Notes: generated from the letters alone by a model not told the origin. A DNA stretch of 64,000 bases from Macrothele yani (GCA_039090855.1 CM077006.1:50973336-51037335); one strand, 5' to 3'. Counted from the first letter of the stretch, positions 11,864 through 24,664 are shown. Program-made: numbers and translations.

Positions 11864-12944
11864 GTATGTATTATTTTGTATCATTTGAAGGCAATGAATC
11901 AATGTATGTCAGTGTGTAAACATCATAGGTTCCATTTGTATGTAAAAACAAACATTGTGGTTGCTCTAAAATTAATGTCTCTTTGGAAATACCACCTCTG
12001 TGATTTGAGATATTTTAATGAAATTTGGTGTAAAAATGCATTGAAATCTGCTGAATGTAATAGTGCAACTCAAAATAGTCTCCTGCTGAAATCAAGCATT
12101 TACATAATCATTCAACCCTACACGTACAACAAGTTTGAAAAAAATTCTGCAAAGTGTTGCTGAATGGCCCAGAATCTCGTTAGCCAGAGTTGCATAAAAA
12201 TAAAATGTATCTGTGTACTCAATCATTGAAACATAAAACTTTGCTGCAAATGTGCAAACCACAATAACAACAGAGTAAGGTAATTTAAAGGGAAATTAAT
12301 AAAGCAATAAATGATTATTAAAACATTATGGATTCCAATGAGAACCAAATAAGAACATTGCAATTGAATGTGCAGCAGTGTGTGTGAAATGGACCTTTAT
12401 GGCAAAATATTAAAATATTAGACTATGAACCTCATAAAACAAGAAACTAATTAAAGTTTGTTTTTTTTAATCCAGAAACAGTTCCATTAAAGAACCTTCA
12501 AAATTTATAAATTATAGCATTTTCAACAACTTAATTCAAAAATAGTAGATTTACAAAATGCATAAGGAAAATATTTTTATTTAATAACTGGCAACTGTAA
12601 GAAAAAGAACCTGGCAATAAAATTTAAATTCTGTGTAAAAGAAATTTTTGATACAGTTCCTTTACATTGAGAACAGGCCTTGATGAAATCTAGAGACCAG
12701 AAACGTCTGTAAAAACAGAACTCAGAACATGTTAAAAATAATTGAAAGTTCTAATTAAAATCAAATTAAGTATATTAATCTGAGTAAAGCCTTAAGTTTT
12801 ATACTGTAATTGCTGTATATAACATTTTTATTTTTTTTAATCTACAAGGAAAAACTACCTGCGGAATCTGTTAATAATTTGGAAATTATCCACGTGAGCA
12901 TGTACGTCTACATTCTGCTACTCTGCTCATAGCCTACTTAACTT

Positions 12945-13090
12945 ATCCTCAAAATGTTGACCATGTAGACTTTGCTTCATGGGACCAAACAGGTGAAAGT
13001 CAGGAGGCAAATCAGGGCTGTACAGCAGATATGGGACTGCTGTCCAGCCCATTTTGGCAATGGCTGAAGTCGTTTTAAGTAAAGTGTGAG
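12945..13090 (-). pseudogene. Mariner transposase fragment
   Basis: The minus strand reads KMGWTAVPYLLYSPDLPPDF followed by HLFGPMKQSLHGQHFED, the region around the third catalytic aspartate of mariner transposases (usual form YSPDLAPSDFHLF). Only about 50 residues remain. The upstream side is cut by the MITE that starts at 13091. Confidence 0.65.
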
Positions 13091-13463
13091 CAGTGTTCAA
13101 ATCATCCCCTGGTCCGCTAGCCATTGGTGAGTAAAACTTCCGTTGGACCACTGAACTATTGATTTTATTGGCCCAGGTAGCCAGCCAGTTTTTTTTTTCT
13201 AATTTGTCACAAGTTAGAAAATTAATTTTTCTTTTACTTTGCTGCATGGTTTTCTTTTTAGGCTGCAAGCTAATGATAGGTTTAAAAACAAATATTGGAG
13301 ATAATTCCATTGAAATGATGCATTATTTTCCACATGTATTGTAAATGTTTAAATAAAAAAAAAAAAAAAAATACGGTCCAGTGGGCATTTTGGTGGACCA
13401 GTCGTTTGCAAATTCTAGTGGTCCTCTGGGCCAGTAGAAATTTTATTTCCACTTCTAACACTG
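13091..13463. mobile_element. MITE, family M1, copy 1
   Basis: The 373-bp element begins CAGTGTTCAAA and ends TTCTAACACTG. It is flanked by a 7-bp direct repeat GTGTGAG (13084-13090 and 13464-13470). Copy 2 of the same family is at 27175-27542. Shared internal landmarks are GGACCACTGAACTATTGAT, a TTTTCTTTTT tract and a closing TGCAAATTCTAGTGGTCC. It has no coding capacity. The ends and duplication length are roughly hAT-like. Confidence 0.7.
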
Positions 13464-15325
13464 GTGTGAGGTAGAGGTGGGTTTAACAGTGATTTTCCTG
13501 TCACAGTGACGAAATCACAGTTTAAAAAGGAAGGGCGGGCTATGAGGAGTGATGGGATAACGATCCATCTTCATGAAAACGGAGTGTAAGATTCAGATTC
13601 CGAAAAGAGATAACATCAAGAACTGCAGCAACTGGAGGCGAGAAACAACCCGAAAGTTTAAAAAGTGCATCAAATGCAAAGCACGATATTTTGTGTCAAT
13701 GGAAGTGAGATTGAGACTGGCAAAAGTTTGGGAAAGAATAAAAAATCAGTTGTGACATAATGAATGGAATTCCAAATGAACTATGAGAAGATACAGCAAA
13801 TGTCTTGGGAAAAAAATTTGGGTGAGATGCAAGCAAATCAGGAATGAAAGATGGCAGGAACATACAAGGTGTTAAGAAGAGCAACATGCTGTGCATAAGA
13901 CAGCTAAACTAGAAATAGTTATCCTCTTAGTAACAGAGGATCAGATTTTCTTTAACAACAGAGTTCACATAGAGGCAGCAACAACCATAGGAGTCCCAAA
14001 AGTAGGTTGTTATGCAATACTCTGCCAATTCACAGGATAAACTGTTACTGAGCTGGGTCCACTGGTTTGCAGCTGAAATCGCAGCCATTCAGTGTCTGTT
14101 TATTAATATTCACAAGTGACATCTTCATTATTTTATCTTTTTGTTTGTTAACTAATTAAATATGTCTGTTATCATGTACTAACCCCTGCTGTTGATTGAG
14201 TTATTATGAGTGCCAATATAATTCAGTTCTGATCGGTTGATAAATTTGTTTTAAATTCTCTCATCCATAAGACTTCAATAAAAATTCCCAAAATCATTAA
14301 TTCATATTTCTAAATTCTTTAAGTGTTCTTTTATTTTTAATTCAGCCACCCTTGGAGCATAACAATATATATGTGCGGGATTCACGCTGCCAGTCGAATT
14401 CAAAAAAAGCTTTGGCAATAGAAAAAAGTTTTTGCAAAAATGCTAATGATTACCAGGGGTCGGAGTTGTCCTGGAGTTCCAGATTTTATTTTTTTGTCCT
14501 GAAATGTCCTTATTTTTGTTCTATATCCTGAAAATTTGAGTGTAATCTGAAATTTTAAAAATAAATGATGTGTAGTGATTCGTGATCTAGCGTTTACAAG
14601 TACCGCATAAATAAAAAAACGAAACAAGAGAAAGAGAGAGTATTCTATCGTTGTGATGTCATCGCCAAGAACTCTCACTCTTGTAATTTGTGATATATGC
14701 GAATGCGATCCCGCTTTCGTGAGATTGTTCGAGAATCGAAGCTGCCTTGAAGCCGCTTCTTATGGATATTGCACAGAGATGCCAACCATAATGGAATTTC
14801 CGTAATAATTACGGATTTCCCATTTGATTACGGAATTATGGATGAGTAATGAACAATTACGGGTATTCAGATTTTCGCTGTTATTAAGAAAGTTTCACTG
14901 GTTTTGTAATTAATCAATGCCTCTCAACAGAGTTCGTAACACAGCTCTTTGTTTCTTTTTTTTTTTTTTTTTTTTTTTTTGCTCTGAGGGGGAGGAATTT
15001 GTTTCGCTTGTATGAAAAAAGTGAAAAAAAAAAAAAAAGCATGGGGGCCAGGCCGTAATTACATATGCCTGTCGTGCTTCTCTCGCCTGAAGTCTCTGAA
15101 TAAAGTTTGTGATGCAGCTCTTTGTTTCTTTTCATTTTCTTCCTTCTCTCCCCTCCCCCTCCCCAGGAGGAGAAATTTCTTTTGCTTGTTTGGGATAACT
15201 TGGGCCCGGCGTGCTTCTTTCGCCATGACCCAGGATTATGTTGGCCCGGCGTGCTTCTTTTGCCGTGACCCAGGATTATGTTGGCCCTGTGTGCTTCTTG
15301 TGGCCCGTATGTGCTACTTTCGCTG

Positions 15326-15360
15326 TGGTTCAGAAGCATCGGGCAGATGCTTCTGAACCA
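15326..15360. repeat. Perfect 15-bp hairpin within the minisatellite
   Basis: TGGTTCAGAAGCATC, a 5-nt loop GGGCA, then the exact complement. It lies where the 40-bp sub-repeat degenerates. No following T-run or other function is evident. Confidence 0.8.
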
Positions 15361-15528
15361 AGCACGTGATGCACCTTTGTGTTTCCTTTCTTTCTTTTCT
15401 GAGGAGGAGGAATGTGTTTTGCTTGTTTGAAAACTAAGTGGAAAGAAAGCACTGCGCCGGGCCACGATAACGTCGTCCTGAAGCCTCTGAACAAAGTTCG
15501 CGCCGCATCTCTTTGTTTCTTTTATATA

Positions 15529-16950
15529 CACTGGCGGAAAGTGAAAAAAGAACACCAAGAAGGAATTGGCGGACAATCGTGAAATTTACATATGTTAATG
15601 GGGTCGAGTTTACGTAGGTGTGATGTTAATTTCGGGACCAACCGGTGAGCGCTTACGCCACAGCACTGCATAATATGCAAATTATCGTCGGTGGTATTTA
15701 AGGAGTACGGCAAAGTGAATGTAATCAGTCGTCGGCGTACGGACACGTGCAAAGACCCTGAAGAAGCTGCAATGCCTGGACATAGAAGACATGTATGATT
15801 TCAGCAGTTATCGGACTTTGAGCGAGGTCATCTAGTCGGACTCCGCGAGGCCGGGTGGTCGTATCGTCGTATTGCGGAGCAAATTGGACTGGAAGTATCA
15901 GTGGTGGTACGATCGTAGAGTAGATGGTCCGAGGAACATTCCCACACGAGAAGACGTGAAACCGGGAGTCACAGACGGACTGATGAGCGAACCGATCGAC
16001 TCATAAGAAGAGCGGCGTTGTCAAGCAGAACATACACTGTGACGCAAATCCGAGCTGCCGTTACACCTGAGGTGACTGTGCGAACAATCCGCAACCATCT
16101 ACTGGATGCAGGAGTACGTGCACGTGTGCATCTGGCATGTGTACCTCTGACTCCAGTCCACCGTCAGAAACGGCTGCAGTGGTGTCGCCAACGTCTGCAC
16201 TGGAGAACGCAATGGCGATCTGTCGTGTTTAGCGATGAAAGCAGATTCTGCTTGGGAGCCTCCAATGGCCGTATGCGTGTTCGCAGACGCACAGGGGATC
16301 GTCTCCACCCTTCTTGCATCCGCCAGCGACACACAGGGCCTACACCTGGTCTCCTGGTGTGGGGAGTGATCAGCTATCACTTCCGTACACAACTAGTGTT
16401 TGTACCGGGTACGTTAAACAGCACCTCTTACATCAACAACATCATTCAGCCCGTTGTTGTGCCATTTGTAAGGTCGGTCCATCATGGTGTTTTCCAGCAA
16501 GATAACGCATGCCCACACACGGCACGTGCAACGCGACATGCACTTCAGGGTGTGAGACAACTTCCATGGCCTACACGTTCACCGGATTTGTCCCCCATTA
16601 AGCACGTGTGAGATTTTATGGGACAACGACTTATCCAGTCTCCACGACCATCCCCGATTTACGCGTCCAGGTTGAGGATGCTTGGAACTCAATACCTTAA
16701 ACTTACATCCAACATCTGTACGACAGACTCCATGCCAGAATTGCACAGTGTGACGCAGTTCATGGCGGTTCAACCTCGTACTAACTATGTTACATGGAAA
16801 TGTTATTTTCCAGTTTACCAGCAAATACAGCTGTATTTTGCCATAATGTTTTGATCACATTTATCCTCTGTATTCCGTTATTATGCTGTATAAATTTCAT
16901 TGGTATCAGACTTCTCCTTCTTGGTGTTCTTTTTTCACTTTCCACCAGTA
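15529..16950 (+). mobile_element. Tc1-like transposon with intact ends
   Basis: The terminal inverted repeats start CACTGGCGGAAAGTGAAAAA at 15529 and return as TTTTTCACTTTCCACCAGT ending at 16949-16950, with TA on both sides. Length 1422 bp. It inserted in a minisatellite unit of the surrounding hAT element. A LINE tail later joined at the TA-rich right border. Confidence 0.9.
15772..16773 (+). pseudogene. Tc1-like transposase with nonsense and catalytic mutations
   Basis: From ATG 15772 the frame reads LSDFERGHLVGLREAGWSYR (helix-turn-helix) but has stops near 15796 and 15916. From 16018 it is open for 197 residues: VTQIRAAVTPEVTVRTIRNH (second DNA-binding helix), VFSDESRFCL (first catalytic Asp), FQQDNACPHTAR (second catalytic Asp) and SPDLSPIKHV. 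In active Tc1-type enzymes the last motif is PIE(H/N)xW. Here the third catalytic Glu is Lys, and the next Trp codon is TGA at 16612. The C-terminus continues past the stop. No active enzyme can be made. Confidence 0.9.
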
Positions 16951-16952
16951 TA

Positions 16953-17192
16953 TATATGGCAATGGGCTGGACAAGTTGTCAGAAGGACACAATCGATGGA
17001 CAGCCGACATTTTAGACTGGATTCCAAAGGACAGGAAAGACCCAGAAGAAGACCACATGGGAGATGGGTGGATGATATTCGAAAGTATGCGGGAGTAACG
17101 TGGAGGAGACTGGCACAAGACAGACCGTTGTGGAAGAAACTTGGGGAGTCCTTCGTCCAGCAGTGGATTGATAATGGTTGACAATGATGATA
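16953..17192 (+). mobile_element. RTE-type LINE, copy B (3' end only)
   Basis: The segment encodes GRWVDDIRKYAGVTWRRLAQ followed by DRPLWKKLGESFVQQWIDNG, then the TGACAATGATGA tail. It matches the end of copy A (7511-10632), with one frameshift near its start. Both borders are TA-repeat sequence, so the insertion probably used the ATATAT next to the Tc1 end. It is a classic 5'-truncated LINE tail. Confidence 0.9.
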
Positions 17193-17761
17193 TATATATA
17201 TTTTCTTTTTCTGAGGAAGAAGAATGTGTTTTGCTTATTTGAAAGCTAAGGGGAAAGAAAGCACAGCTTTGTGCCAGTATTACGTCGGCCTGATGCCTCT
17301 GAACAAAGTTCAAATTCATGATGCAGCTTTCTATTTCTTATGTTTTTTTCTTAGGAGGAGGAGGAATTTGTTTTGCTTGTTTGAAAGCTAAGTGGAAAGA
17401 ATGCATGGCGCCGAACCCCAGGATTGTGTCAGCCATTATCATTTGGGGTTTTCTTGTGATCCGTACACAAACTGAACAGAAATCTAAGCTTGGAAAAGGG
17501 GGGGGTCATTTTTCGTTTGAGGACATAATTCCATCTTCCGGAAACGGAAGTTAGTTGGAGTGTAGTATTTTTTTTTTCTAAATATTCCATAAATACTTAC
17601 ATTTCAGCTTAAAAACGGAGGAAAGAGTTTCCCAAAACGGAAGACTGTTGAAGCGAAGATTTCTCCTGTAATCATAATTTTTTCTTCCTGCGATGTTCTG
17701 ACTATCCTGTGTTGTTGTTAAGTTAAGTGTTACATGTGACTATATTTTGAAGAAATTCTGA

Positions 17762-18178
17762 GTGAAAAGTGAATTTCTGCTACACGCAGAAGTTACTGAT
17801 GTAGGAATTAGGATGGAAGAAGCTTCCCTTTCTTCAGTAATGTACTTGGCAAATATTTTCCCAGCTGCTGTTGTTAGGGACAGTGATCTGGACAAGTTGG
17901 AATTGGAGTTTGCCTTTTATCAAATTGATGAATTGGAAGAAGGTGTTTTGAATAGTCCTACAATTGATACTGCATGGTCAAACATTTTGAAAATTGGTGC
18001 TAAAAAGTATGAAGTTTTACCACACCTGATACATGCTATTCTTGTTGTGCAACACAGTAATGTAACTGTGGAAAGAATTTTTAGCATTGTCTGTAAGAGT
18101 CAAACAGAATTTAGGCTAAACCCAGCCACCAAAACTTTAGGGGCGTTATTAGCCTTAAAAGTGAAAAAATCCTGCTAA
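17762..18178 (+). pseudogene. hAT transposase C-terminal fragment
   Basis: The 138-residue open segment ends with EVLPHLIHAILVVQHSNVTV, ERIFSIVCKSQTEFR and NPATKTLGALLALKV. This is the hAT C-terminal dimerisation region (typically L-x-H/N-S-x-x-ERxFSxxxxxKxxxR). The N-terminal DNA-binding and catalytic parts are absent, so the surrounding element is non-autonomous. The frame is open to a normal stop at 18176-18178. Confidence 0.8.
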
Positions 18179-18578
18179 CAACTGGGCCATAATTTAGATA
18201 GCTTTTTAGTAAAAGAATAACATTTCTGCATTTGTACTAATATTAGATTTAATTTACCTGCCAGGTCTGCCAAAATATGTCCTAAAATTTAAGAAAAAAT
18301 TTGTCCTGAATTTTTTTTTTATTGCTCCTACCCCTGGATTACCTTTTTATACTGTTTTAACTCTTTGAAAAAAAAAAAAAAAAAAGAATTTGATGAATAT
18401 GTTGGCAAAAACTTTAAAAAAGCCAGAATACCACTGTATATACATGTAGATATAGGTCATGTCAGAATTGCATTCTACCCTTTTTTAACACAAAATTTTT
18501 GGCTTTGAGTTTTGGAATCATTATTTAATTAAAATACAACAATAACTGTAACATGTAATCACATTTAATTACCATAAA

Positions 18579-18581
<3 letters not shown>

Positions 18582-18616
<35 letters not shown>
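18582..18616. repeat. (GT)n(GA)n microsatellite
   Basis: A GT-repeat run is directly followed by a GA-repeat run. The rest of 18343-19065 shows no recognisable gene or element. Confidence 0.9.
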
Positions 18617-18618
<2 letters not shown>

Positions 18619-19065
18619 TGGTGGAATTAACTTAACCCCCTTACGTTGGATTTTTTCCAAGCTATACATGAAAACGTTTCTTTCCTGTACATAATATGTC
18701 ACTCTACAACCTTTTGTACAGTGATACAGTATATATGAATAGAAATATACTGAATTGTGAGCAAAAATCAGGATATCAAACAGGCTTCAACTTAATGAAA
18801 GAGAGATGGTTTGTGGTTTTAGCAAATACCTATAACTTGAAGGAAAAGAAAAACCTAAGCAACTTTCACAGCTGACATGAACTTTGCAAACCATTGCTGT
18901 ATCTTTTACCAAATGTGAAAAAGGGATTTTTCTCAGACAAATTTGATAATCACCCCCAGTTAGGTCTTCTCTTTCAATCACAGTAATAATCTTATTGTTA
19001 CTCGTAATAATTGTTGGGCTTTTGCTACCCCAGTTTGATTCTAAATTATTCAATCGTGGCTCCTT

Positions 19066-20644
19066 CAGGGTTCCCACGCTACCTGGAGAACCTGGAAATC
19101 AGGGAATTGTCAGGGAAAAAAATATTGGCTCAAAAAGTCAGGGAAAACATGAATTTTCGTAAAAAAATCAGGGAATTTTGAAATTTTATTTCGTAAGTCA
19201 GGGAATTTGGGGAGTTTCTAAAATAAAATACTTTTTCCTCTGTGTTTGATCTTTCTCCGTATTTAACATTTCGTTTAGTTCACTCCCAAGGTTAAAGGTA
19301 GGTTAAAGGGGAAGGGTGTGTGTGTGTGAAACTAACGTATTTGGCAGAGTTCTCCGTCATTGAGCACTAGAAAAGGAATTCATTGCAGCCACGTGGGGAG
19401 GAAACCCCTACGGTGGCTACTAGGAAATGAGAAGGGTGCGTAGTGTTGAAGTGAGAGTGGAGCCTGTGGAGGGGTTACAATGGAGTGACCAAAGCACTTC
19501 CTGTCCCCTTCATGCCTTTGTTTGACTGCCAGACTGGGGATAAAAATGATGAAAACTAACTTTTTCTATTCTTCATGAAACTGGCTGAAATTTTTACATA
19601 CACCATAATTGGTTAACAGAAGCCGACCTCTAAAATTTCACGTGAATAGGTAAAGAACTTTTGAAATTATCCTTTAAAATTTTTAATGGGATAAATCTTT
19701 AATGTAGCGCTCTTACTGAGGGTTTCTGGTGAGCTTTGCTGTGCCTCAATGCGTTTTAGGCTGGGAGAGGTTACTGGTGAAGGGTCACTAAACGGGCTTT
19801 AAGCGGTCGCAATGACTGCGTGTGCCAACAGGAGCCAACTGAGTTATTGCCTTCTTTAATGTTCCGAGACTCTTTTCGGAGTAAAAGTTTATGTTTCACT
19901 GAATATGTTGCAGAATGCTTTTCATTCTTTTTTTTTTTTTTTACTGCTATTTAGAAAGAAGACGAAGTTTTCATATTCTATTTTTTCCCCCTCTTTTGTC
20001 TGCAAGAAACGATTTTGCTTCAATGTTTGACTTTTAAGTTTGAGTGCTAAATATTTCAATGACTACATCTATTTCTTTTCAAAATGTTTTTATTTTGATA
20101 TTTATTATAACCGCATAATAAAGTTATGAATTCACTCTCCGCGAGAAACTAGCTGCAGGATGACGAGCTTAAAATATTTTTTTAAGCTTTTATCCGATTC
20201 GCTTGAAATTTAAGAGGCTCGTTCCTGTTAGTGATTTATGGAGTTGATTAAAGGTTCAGTCAGTTTTGCAAAAATCCGCAACAACATATTTTCAACATTT
20301 TTTATCACAGTCTCAGAACCCCATGTCGGATACTTCGTTATCAAACCAAAGCCTCTATCACTGTCTTGCATGTCAAAACACTGCATTACAAGAGTTAAAG
20401 CTAGTTCAATATCCTGTTATGGAATTGCTTATTCACAAGTTTCTGCTCAGCTAACTCAAACAGTATTTTAATATCTTGCATGCAAATCTGGGGAAGTATC
20501 TAATTAACCAGTATTTTTTTCTCATTATATGTTGTTAAGCATATTTTCAAAACGCCGTTGCAAGCACCTGGAATTTTACCAAAACCACCTGGAAAACCTG
20601 GAAAAGTCAAGGAATTTGATTTCACTAACTGAGTGGGAACCCTG
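19066..20644. mobile_element. hAT-like MITE family M2, copy 1
   Basis: The left end is CAGGGTTCCCACGCTACCTGG and the right end is CCTGGAAAAG...GAGTGGGAACCCTG, ending at 20644. The flanking GCTCCTT (19059-19065 and from 20644) is a near-8-bp duplication. The subterminal parts repeat ACCTGGAAA and TCAGGGAA words. The related shorter copy at 29617-30457 has the same ends. No transposase was found. Confidence 0.75.
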
Positions 20645-20840
20645 CTCCTTTGATATCACTATTTATAGTTAATATGGAAAGCAAGGTGTGGAAGAGAACA
20701 GTAGAAATATCTCAAGAGTTGAACAAAATTTCTTCAATGTAATCTAATCCTTAGTTCAAATTTTACTCTCATTTGTGGGTAAGCTTGTTAATTGAATTGG
20801 TATCTTTAACATTGAAGTTTACTGCAATTGAATCACAGTC

Positions 20841-20860
20841 AAAAAAAAAAAAAAAAAAAA
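20841..20860. repeat. Poly-A run in non-coding sequence
   Basis: A run of about 20 A residues. The region 20645-21717 otherwise shows only AT-rich intron-like sequence, ending in the acceptor of the exon at 21718. Confidence 0.8.
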
Positions 20861-21717
20861 ACAAGAAGGAAATTCTTACACAGTTGACAAGTGGTGGTAA
20901 ATCTAGTACATTTTGTGTTGATAAAGGCAGGTTGGAGCAGTAATATACTGTACATTGGTGGTTGGCGGATGCCAAGGGTGTGGCGGTATATCAAGGGATG
21001 TTTTATATAGAGCATGTCTATTTAGACCCAAAGGGTGGTGGTACATCAGGGGTTGACTGTATCTACAAGTATATATGTAGGTACATGGATTAAAATTTTT
21101 AAAAGTGGTGCAGATGCATGCTATTTTTTCTTCAGACATGAGCTGTTCATTTGCTATTAATGTATATTATTCTACTACTCCTAGGATTCAATGCCACAAA
21201 GTAATAGCAAAAGTTGTTTACCTGATTTTGAATACATGTTCTGATTAATTTTTCTCTTTTTTTTTTGTTGTGATTTTAGGCATTTTGTACATTAACAAGC
21301 TTGGGTATTAATTTTGTAGACATTGGGGAAGGGTTTTATTTTGTATGGACACCCATTTACAATATTGGATTGCTACAGGACTTCTACAAAATCATATAAC
21401 ATTTCCACCCTGATTTTGGCTTTGGACCACATCCTAGTTCTAACAAATGAGCTTGATACAAGTTATGTTATTTAACTCCAACTCACCCCCATTTTCTTTT
21501 GTTGTAAAATTAATTGTTTTGATATTTCCTGCAGTTTTCTCATTTTTAAATTTTTTAAATTCTTTTTTTAATGTGTTCAAATAATAATGAGAGTTTAAAT
21601 GTTTAGTGCTGTACTGTAATTTTGTGGTTTTTGTTTATTCAGATATTGTTGACATTTATTTGATTTCTAGAATGTTGCAAATTTCGGGTGCATATTATAT
21701 TTCTTTTTTGTTTTTAG

Positions 21718-21893
21718 GTACCAAGCACCAATTTATGTGGGTTATCAAAAAATCAACTATGCACTGTGACTAAACTTGTGACTAATGCTGTTGCATTAAA
21801 CAAGCGTGGCTCTTGGTCTTTAGACTGGGATAGTGGTGATGCTTTAGTAGCTGATATGAGAGCTCATGCAACAGTTTTCTACACTGTGCTCAG
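21718..21893 (+). CDS. Exon of the unidentified host gene (exon b)
   Basis: The acceptor TTTTTTGTTTTTAG precedes 21718 and the donor CAG|GTAATT follows 21893. The frame is open with no stop: VPSTNLCGLSKNQLCTVTKL, VTNAVALNKRGSWSLDWDSG, DALVADMRAHATVFYTVLR. Its length of 176 nt leaves two bases (AG), which the next exon completes with G to give Arg. Codon use and splice sites look like real host coding sequence, unlike the surrounding repeats. The protein is not recognised; helical repeat (HEAT/ARM-like) structure is plausible but unproven. Confidence 0.8.
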
Positions 21894-24277
21894 GTAATTA
21901 TGACCTGGTAGTGATATATAAATATGCTACATTTCAGGGGAACCTCAAGGGGAAATTATCCTATATCTGCAATGTTAACCATTCTATACACATTTTGATC
22001 TTCAAAATTTTGAGCACAAGTAAATAAAGCCCTTAGCTAGTACCCTAGTTGTGGGATTTTGAAAGATTTGTCAGAAATTTACTTTTTGATTTAATTTATT
22101 TTAATCAGTGCCATATCAGATTACATGATAAATTAAACACAAATGTGTAACCATAAATAATAACAATAGAATAATAGCTATATACTCTATTATATAATAC
22201 CACATATTTTTATTTTTGGTTGTTTTTACTAACCAAAATCAATTATAAATAATAACTATTAAAACTTTAAAAACAAAAGTTATGCATTTTAGGTAACTTA
22301 AACATGTTTTTATAGTTTTAATTCTTAATTGAAATACTTTCTGACTAAAATAAATTGAATTTTTAAAATATTTCTGACATTTTTTGAAACCACAGCTAGG
22401 GCATATGTTATGTTAGCTTGAAGAACTATTTATTTGCATTCAAAATTTTGAGGACTAGTCTTTGAGAAAATGTTTATAGAGCAAATTATAACATTGCAGA
22501 TGTAGGATAGATTTTCACTTGAGGTCCTCTTTATTGTGGAATTACTTTTATAAGATTTGTGGCTTATGTGCTTGTTTATGATCTAAATATTGAGACAAAT
22601 GTATTTATGGCCATTGTCTTTCACTTTGCTGTAGATTTGTGTATCACAGGAAAAAAAAAGGAATAAAAGGAAAGAAAAATCTATCAAGTATTATGGTGAC
22701 AAAGAAAATAATTAAGTGAAATATATTTTCCATGTGAGAATCGTAGGTGGGCACATGATACAATCCAGCGGTTGCTCTGTTTTTTTTTTTTTAAGTTTTT
22801 GCCAACCCATTCGCCAAATTCAGTTTTTTTTTTTTTTGCTAAAGTTTTATAACATTAAAAAAAAAGGTAATCAATATTTTCACCAAAACTTTTTTTTCAT
22901 CACCAAAATGATTTTTTTTTTTTCGCAGATTGCGAAGAATGCGTTCGGCATCACAATCCCTGCAATCATCGTGGAGCAAAATACAAGTACAGCGGAACCT
23001 CGGTTATACCTTTCTCTGTTATATGTTTTGCACTTTTACGTGTTCTGTGTTAGCCCTGACATTTTACTACATTTTCTATTGCTTTCTTAACTTTGCTATA
23101 TGTAATTAACTTATACGCTTTTTGCAATTATACATTAAGATTTGAATTTCTTAGTTGTGAGGATTTCACTTGATCTAGAATCAGAAATTTTATTGACAGA
23201 TACAGTTGTCAAAATAGAAGTACGATTTTCATAGGCTTTATGATTTTTGCAATGCTATAAAATATGTTATAATTTGTAATGCCTTTTTTTGTTATTTCAC
23301 TGCTGATTCAACTTTAAATAAATTGTTTTTAAGGAATCTTATACTCCTTTAAAGAATACATTTTACAATAGAATTAAGCATTTTGAAATTTCGTTTAAAT
23401 GCATTTTTATAAGGCCATCAGCTAGAAAAATGTATAATGGAGGTTTCATTGTACCTTGCAAAATGATGTTTGCATTAAAAGGTGGGAAAACAGATGCAAG
23501 TAAGAGGAAGAAATGCAGAAAACAACTGCTTATGTGTTTTTGCTTGGGAAAGTGTATTTACGCGTGAAAAGGATTTCTGTATTAAAATTAAAAGGTATGC
23601 GTGTAAATGAGTAAAATTGTATTTTTTGAAAAATATTCAAAATCTTATTGAAAGGATTATTTAAAGATAGTGAAAGTACTTGTAACAATAACATTTGGCA
23701 AAGCCTGTTATAGATGAACTTTAACAAAATCTGCCATGGCATCCAGTAATCTAGGAATAATATTATTACTGGTTAGAATTGTCGCACTAGGAATTTGCTT
23801 GGGTATGATAAGTAATGATGATAAGAGCAGAAGGGGTATGTCTTGTGCTCTGTGAAACTCAGAATGAGATTCCTGAAACTTTTGTTTACATCATGAAGGC
23901 ATACAATGCTTTTCAGATATGCAACAAGTGTTGTAGAAATACCTTAGAGCAAAATATTCATAAGAGTAATACAAAGAGCAAGGTAATAAAAAGAGCAAGG
24001 TAATAAAAAGGGAATCATCTTTTATACTACTTTTGATATAAAATTTTGTCTCTTATTATTTAAATTAAAAAAACTAACTCAAATTTTACGAAAAAAAAAT
24101 TGAAGAGATGCCTTTCGTGGAAGTGTTATTCAATGCATTACTGGCATTTTAATGAATATTTTTCTACTAGTAATTTAAGAACTGAAATTCTATTTGGCAC
24201 TGTTATTCAACTATTGAAGAGGGGTGATATCTCTCAATATAAACAGGGGTTTTTCTTCTGCAAACATTGGCAGTCTG
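21894..24277 (+). other. Intron sequence, no element recognised
   Basis: AT-rich sequence with several poly-T and poly-A runs (for example 22781-22793 and 22911-22925). Short open frames here lack recognisable motifs. Confidence 0.5.
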
Positions 24278-24664
24278 AAAAACTATTAGAAAGTACCAAT
24301 CACTCGCCCTAAAGATCATGGTAACCTCCATTGACAACACACTTCCAACACGTCAATCATCGTAATGTTTCTGGGCTTCCAAGGTTCACAGACATCTTGC
24401 TTACGATTCTTACTTCCGGGTGTGAAACATCATATTTTTTTAGCCTTATGAGATGTTACAATAAAGCTTGTCAATTCCATAAAAAACCACACATACTACT
24501 CATTCATACAATTCAATTAAAAACTATGCACATAATTTACATAACCTTACATTCCTAGGTGGTTAAACCTTTGTTAACTGTAAGTACCAAACTGCTCCTT
24601 CTGTTTCACAACCCCTACCACTCCCACTGCAAGTGTCACACCCATTCAGCTCCTCACACACAAT

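Larger units (their letters stand above)
14918..17430. repeat. Tandem minisatellite, units of about 135-175 bp, interrupted
   Basis: A degenerate unit recurs with the landmarks AACAAAGTTCG, CTCTTTGTTTCTTTT, GAGGAGGAATTTGTTTTGCT and GCGCCGGGCC-like stretches. CTCTTTGTTTC-type landmarks lie near 14945, 15118, 15375, 15510 and 17325. The last two become neighbours when the Tc1 and LINE insertions are removed. Inside one unit a shorter 40-bp repeat occurs twice in full (15204-15243 and 15244-15283) and once partly. Subterminal arrays of this kind are common in large hAT elements. Confidence 0.75.
14454..18336 (+). mobile_element. hAT element hosting a minisatellite, a Tc1 copy and a LINE tail
   Basis: The ends CAGGGGTCGGAG (14454) and CTCCTACCCCTG (ending 18336) are inverted repeats. 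The sequence GATTAC adjoins both sides (14448-14453 and 18337-18342), a slightly short match to the 8 bp expected for hAT. The interior has a tandem repeat zone (14918-17430), a Tc1-like insertion (15529-16950), a truncated LINE (16953-17192) and a hAT transposase C-terminal frame (17762-18178). Without the insertions it would be about 2.2 kb. Confidence 0.75.

Noticed and set aside
19066..20644. Collagen-like coding sequence suggested by PGKxGKPG translations in this repeat family
   Set aside because: The glycine/proline words come from the CCTGGAAAACCTGG repeats of MITE family M2, which has transposon ends and no long frame.
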